Positions 15,201 to 16,792 of a DNA stretch of 16,792 bases are shown piece after piece. The translations under genes were made by a program, and so were the position numbers. Each line of letters starts with the position of its first letter. The stretch's first letter is position 1. The stretch is from NCBI GenBank assembly GCA_030526935.1, contig JAUNBY010000026.1, positions 1 through 16,792 on the forward strand. The letters run 5' to 3'. The stretch is from Clostridia bacterium (GTDB lineage Bacteria; Bacillota; Clostridia; Christensenellales; Aristaeellaceae). Below the pieces are notes generated by a model, which saw nothing but the letters and a program-made list of their open reading frames with translations, did not search any database and was not told the origin of the DNA.

Positions 15201-16352
15201 GCCGCTGACTCCGTCTGCAAAATAACCGCCGTCGCCGCCGCCGCCTGCGGTGCCGCTACCGGCGCCTCCATTGGTGCTGCTGCCGCCAGTTGCCTGTACC
15301 GTTCCCCCGCTGATGGTAATGTCTCTGCCGCTGCCGCCAGCGTGACCGCCGTAGCTGCTTGGGCCGCCGCCTCCGCCGCCTATGCCGCCGCCTCCGCCGC
15401 CGTTACCGCTGTCGCCGCCCGTTGCCCGCACCGTTCCCGCGCTGATGACGATGCCGCTGCCGCTTCCGGAGTCGCCGTTGTAGCCACCTCCGCCGCCGCC
15501 AATGCCAGCGCCGCCTGCGCCTCTAAAGCCGAAGCTTGCGCCCGCGTTTGCCGTCACCGTTCCTCCGCCGATGGTGATATTACTGGCGTTGCCGCCTTTG
15601 CCGAGGCCGCCGGTGCCTCCGCCTCCGCCGCCAATGCCGCTTCCTCCGCCGCTGCCGCCTGTGGCTGTCACTACTCCTTTGTTGATGGTGATGTTGCTGG
15701 CGTTGCCGCCGTAGTTGCTACCGTCGTAGCCGGTGCTGGCGCCACCTCCGCCGCCGCCAATGCCGCTGCCGCCACCGCCGCCGTCACCGCCGATAGCCGT
15801 AACTTCTCCTGCGCTGATGGTTATATTTTTTGTGCTTTTATTCATGCTCGCGCCGATGCCCGCGCCAGAGGCGCCGCCTTTTGCCGTCAGGCTTCCTGAA
15901 CCTTCTATTCTCAGCGCGCCCGCGTCGCCATCGCCGTTCTTTTGTAGCCCGGCGCTGCCGCTGCTGCCTGAAGAATCCAGCGTGTTTGTCGTCCTGTCCG
16001 CGAGGGTGATTGTAACGTCGCCCTCAGAGCCTTCCTCGATCATAAGAGCCGGGCCGGATGTGGATGCGATATTCACCCCGGCAAGCGTCAGGTTGGCGCT
16101 TACGCCTCCCGCAATCACGATTCGGTCTGAAGTCGAGGGAGTATCTTCTTTATTGCTGATGGTAATACCCTTGTCGGATAAAATGGTCAGCACGCCGCTA
16201 TCGTATGAATAATCGACATTTTCAACCGGATCGTTTCCATCATCGGTCGAGGTAATCGTAAAATCCCCCGCGTCTACTGCCAATCCAACCTCGATAAAAA
16301 TCGACATGGCAATAATAAAGGCAAAAATAAATGCGAACATGAGCTTCTTCAT
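12234..16352 (-). CDS. large secreted glycine-rich repeat protein with Ig-like domains, putative adhesin
   Basis: 1372 residues; ATG with GGAGG seven bases upstream. Residues 1-27 are a Sec signal peptide. Residues 30-160 look like the opening coils of a beta-solenoid (GVLTILSDKGITIS, NLTLAGVNI, LRIEGSGSLTA). Six repeats of 38-44 residues follow (177-401), each pairing an ITISxGTVTATGG strand with a Gly-rich GIGGGGGG loop. Later parts: a QTLTAT...YTWYH...DVGRQIVVKIRYT Ig-like module (about 510-570), two related modules ending TGLDxGxYYVR...AFAS (about 648-718 and 788-860), a BIG2-like domain (about 1031-1096, WWTSSDACVTVDAQGTATAV) and beta-rich repeats to the end. No LPXTG, SLH, cell-wall-binding motif or C-terminal membrane helix is seen. 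A surface or matrix protein is likely; the ligand is unknown. Confidence 0.85.
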   Translation of the reverse strand: MKKLMFAFIFAFIIAMSIFIEVGLAVDAGDFTITSTDDGNDPVENVDYSYDSGVLTILSDKGITISNKEDTPSTSDRIVIAGGVSANLTLAGVNIASTSGPALMIEEGSEGDVTITLADRTTNTLDSSGSSGSAGLQKNGDGDAGALRIEGSGSLTAKGGASGAGIGASMNKSTKNITISAGEVTAIGGDGGGGGSGIGGGGGGASTGYDGSNYGGNASNITINKGVVTATGGSGGGSGIGGGGGGTGGLGKGGNASNITIGGGTVTANAGASFGFRGAGGAGIGGGGGGYNGDSGSGSGIVISAGTVRATGGDSGNGGGGGGIGGGGGGPSSYGGHAGGSGRDITISGGTVQATGGSSTNGGAGSGTAGGGGDGGYFADGVSGGGYNIKITGGSVNASLTSSDGSPKNASGDSVYLTTLTVQDTDEVKSKTPVSGINITLGATYIYGTKGMQTDATGKLYVWLPANAATHNATLDEKKYIAEDNMPIITDNTGGSAGNLIYKDATTPLIDGGAVEGQTLTATEIAGAIYTWYHAGEDTPLISSGSNTYVPQSSDVGRQIVVKIRYTLDGETNEVSSQPTQAVYPNPIDYVEEALTFDANYEMAKNPNGAEPIYTGDSIASEDMGRRIVYMRATGMGDVWQSVAIPPRPDAPSVTVTHDAGGITNLTSDMEYMAMGGTWIQAAGDTVTGLDGGMYYVRNKAIAGMAFASENATVVVVSPNESTIVTEISGIYDYDAETIYYKDDEYTLYTSQDGSTVIASGDSISMFIGLDVYYNHHGEADIHALRVPSRPETPQGVAGGINSITGVNYLMEYRRSSAGVWTKCAGQTITGLDAGTYYVRLACTETAFASSHVEVEVVLVDWNAVESLIDGASPGDVINVDMNGSTAVPASVVGALRDSGATLVLTIDENTSWTIDGAYIEKISAFNVNATIGGNTIPASLVEQLIGDGYSLQLSVEHKEEFGLTAAFGISLGEDQALSNVNIYIYGNDVLNYVGCFMANELGIVQIPLDRGGEYLIIPDEYDHAYNLSMLSTQYILLEVGQTADLSGSVTGAWWTSSDACVTVDAQGTATAVSPGNAMIVARMGGKFAACRVEVVKSLDAVIEAVLEVKELNVPIYCDNGTQLAISLTTPAKQSQPTGSVVAVSFANDKAAADYTIEIIDDRYYRVRANEAAKKRSSAINITLANGNVIATKKLTLIPDKSLPNVKGSILLEGNTGVVTFTGAKVLSFTVKKPLNWLTIDENTGVATLTGTFKKNKKLTVEADLIGWARPATVRVNVTRTVKKPTLSPKTVSLFYNDPYSTATVNIDYSGTIDDVQTPNEKFAVTYLGDGVAEISFRDNVITRKGGTMKLRIFTDGNTKPSVIEVKVKVAK
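15150..15824 (-). repeat. tandem repeats encoding the glycine-rich beta-helix block
   Basis: Six diverged coding repeats (residues 177, 221, 259, 301, 345 and 389 start the ITIS-type strands; periods 44, 38, 42, 44, 44). On the plus strand they show as GCC/CCG-rich runs, much higher in G+C than the flanks. Such repeats can gain or lose units by recombination. Confidence 0.8.
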
Positions 16353-16458
16353 AAATATTCCTCCACAATCATCGTTGAGCGTCGGAAATTCCCCCCGCGA
16401 TCCATGCGCAACCGCTAGTTGATGCTACGACGTTCCATATAACAATTCAACCAGTTAA

Positions 16459-16487
16459 ATTATAACATATTAAGGAAGCACTGTCAA
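16459..16487 (-). promoter_or_regulatory. perfect-consensus sigma-A promoter of the large secreted protein
   Basis: On the minus strand TTGACA (16482-16487), exactly 17 bp, TATAAT (16459-16464), with TGT before the -10. Transcription would start near 16452, leaving a leader of about 100 bases. The leader has a CAAC-TAGCG-GTTG mini-hairpin but no riboswitch that could be recognised. Confidence 0.85.
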
Positions 16488-16666
16488 TTGCGCCACTTTC
16501 GTTTCGCTCAGGACATGATCATGAAGGAAGTCCGTACAAATCGAACAAGATTGAGTTAAAATACTGAAAGACCAGAGCACAGCGCCACATAAGCAGAGAG
16601 CCGGAGAGATTAGCGAATTAGCCGCAGCGCTCATTCTCTTACCAAGCTCGGTTTTCAAGTTACGCT

Positions 16667-16773
16667 ACTCCCGCCTCCGCTTGACCGTGTTTATAGTTTT
16701 AAGGCCCCGCTTCCGCAGGGCCTGTTTGTCACGCCTCTTCTTTTGCTACTTGGGCTGGTTTTCAGGACAGCCC
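16667..16773 (-). repeat. dispersed intergenic repeat carrying a terminator-like hairpin, copy B
   Basis: The minus strand matches copy A at 10031-10136: AAACCAGCCCAAGTAGCAA, then the hairpin block, then a weaker block ending AGGCGGGA. The rest of 16488-16792 shows no credible gene. A 62-codon minus frame (16470-16658) overlaps the -35 and resembles nothing. Confidence 0.68.
16702..16723 (-). terminator. hairpin in repeat copy B, possible terminator for a gene beyond the right edge
   Basis: AGGCCC (16702-16707) pairs with GGGCCT (16718-16723), with two more GC pairs around TTCC. On the minus strand it is followed by TTAAAAC, a weak tail. By analogy with copy A, which follows a gene, it may end a minus-strand gene that lies past the window. 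Confidence 0.45.
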
Positions 16774-16792
16774 ATCTAATACCTTTCGCGAA

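Noticed and set aside
15150..15824. Possible CRISPR-like or satellite array
   Set aside because: The repeats are coding, diverged and in frame, with no unique spacers or exact direct repeats.
15342..15899. 185-codon Ala-rich plus-strand open frame
   Set aside because: It is the antisense of the Gly-rich repeats (GGC/GCC runs read as Ala). The repeat periodicity belongs to the minus-strand protein.
16353..16452. Riboswitch in the 100-base leader of the large secreted protein
   Set aside because: Only a four-base-pair hairpin is visible, and no conserved riboswitch core (for example c-di-GMP type) could be recognised.
16470..16658. 62-codon minus-strand frame starting with TTG
   Set aside because: There is a weak GGAG upstream, but the frame overlaps the -35 of a perfect promoter and the protein matches nothing recognised. 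It could be a gene remnant, but that cannot be supported.

Overview
The window looks like chromosome of an endospore-forming Bacillota (class Clostridia), probably an uncultured gut-type lineage. The reasons are a full Spo0A, a DnaD-type primosome protein, strong GGAGG ribosome binding sites, several TTG/GTG starts, a MurR/RpiR regulator and a HutP-family protein. No rRNA, tRNA, CRISPR array, transposase or phage gene was seen.

Region 1 (1-5354, all minus strand) is one close-packed block read right to left: a D-Ala-D-Ala carboxypeptidase with two peptidoglycan-binding domains, an HD-domain protein, a glyoxalase I-like VOC protein, ScpB, Spo0A, a DnaD-like protein with an unusual set of repeated C-terminal domains, and possibly the first codons of one more gene at the left edge. 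No terminator is visible inside the block. It links cell-wall remodelling, chromosome segregation, replication initiation and sporulation entry.

Region 2 (5407-9244) starts with a DHDPS/NAL-superfamily lyase on the plus strand, divergent from the carboxypeptidase. Converging on it from the right is a three-gene minus-strand operon: RpiR regulator, BaiN/HI0933-type flavoprotein (ATGA overlap) and a HutP-family protein. A hairpin separates the convergent ends.

Region 3 (9404-12173, plus strand) has two exported proteins, each with its own sigma-A-type promoter. One is a small double-SH3 protein preceded by a possible 15-codon leader ORF. The other is an exported FMN/FAD reductase of the fumarate/urocanate reductase type. 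A dispersed repeat carrying a terminator lies between them, and a perfect 18-bp hairpin follows the reductase.

Region 4 (12234-16487, minus strand) is one 1372-residue exported protein with a glycine-rich beta-helix-like repeat block and several Ig-like domains. It is driven by a perfect-consensus promoter (TTGACA, 17 bp, TATAAT). A second copy of the dispersed terminator repeat lies at the right edge.

The window does not show a clear new multi-gene system. The least ordinary features are the four-repeat DnaD-like protein in the spo0A block, the HutP-like protein lacking two metal-ligand histidines, the leader ORF before the SH3 gene, two families of short structured repeats, and the large surface protein with no visible anchor.
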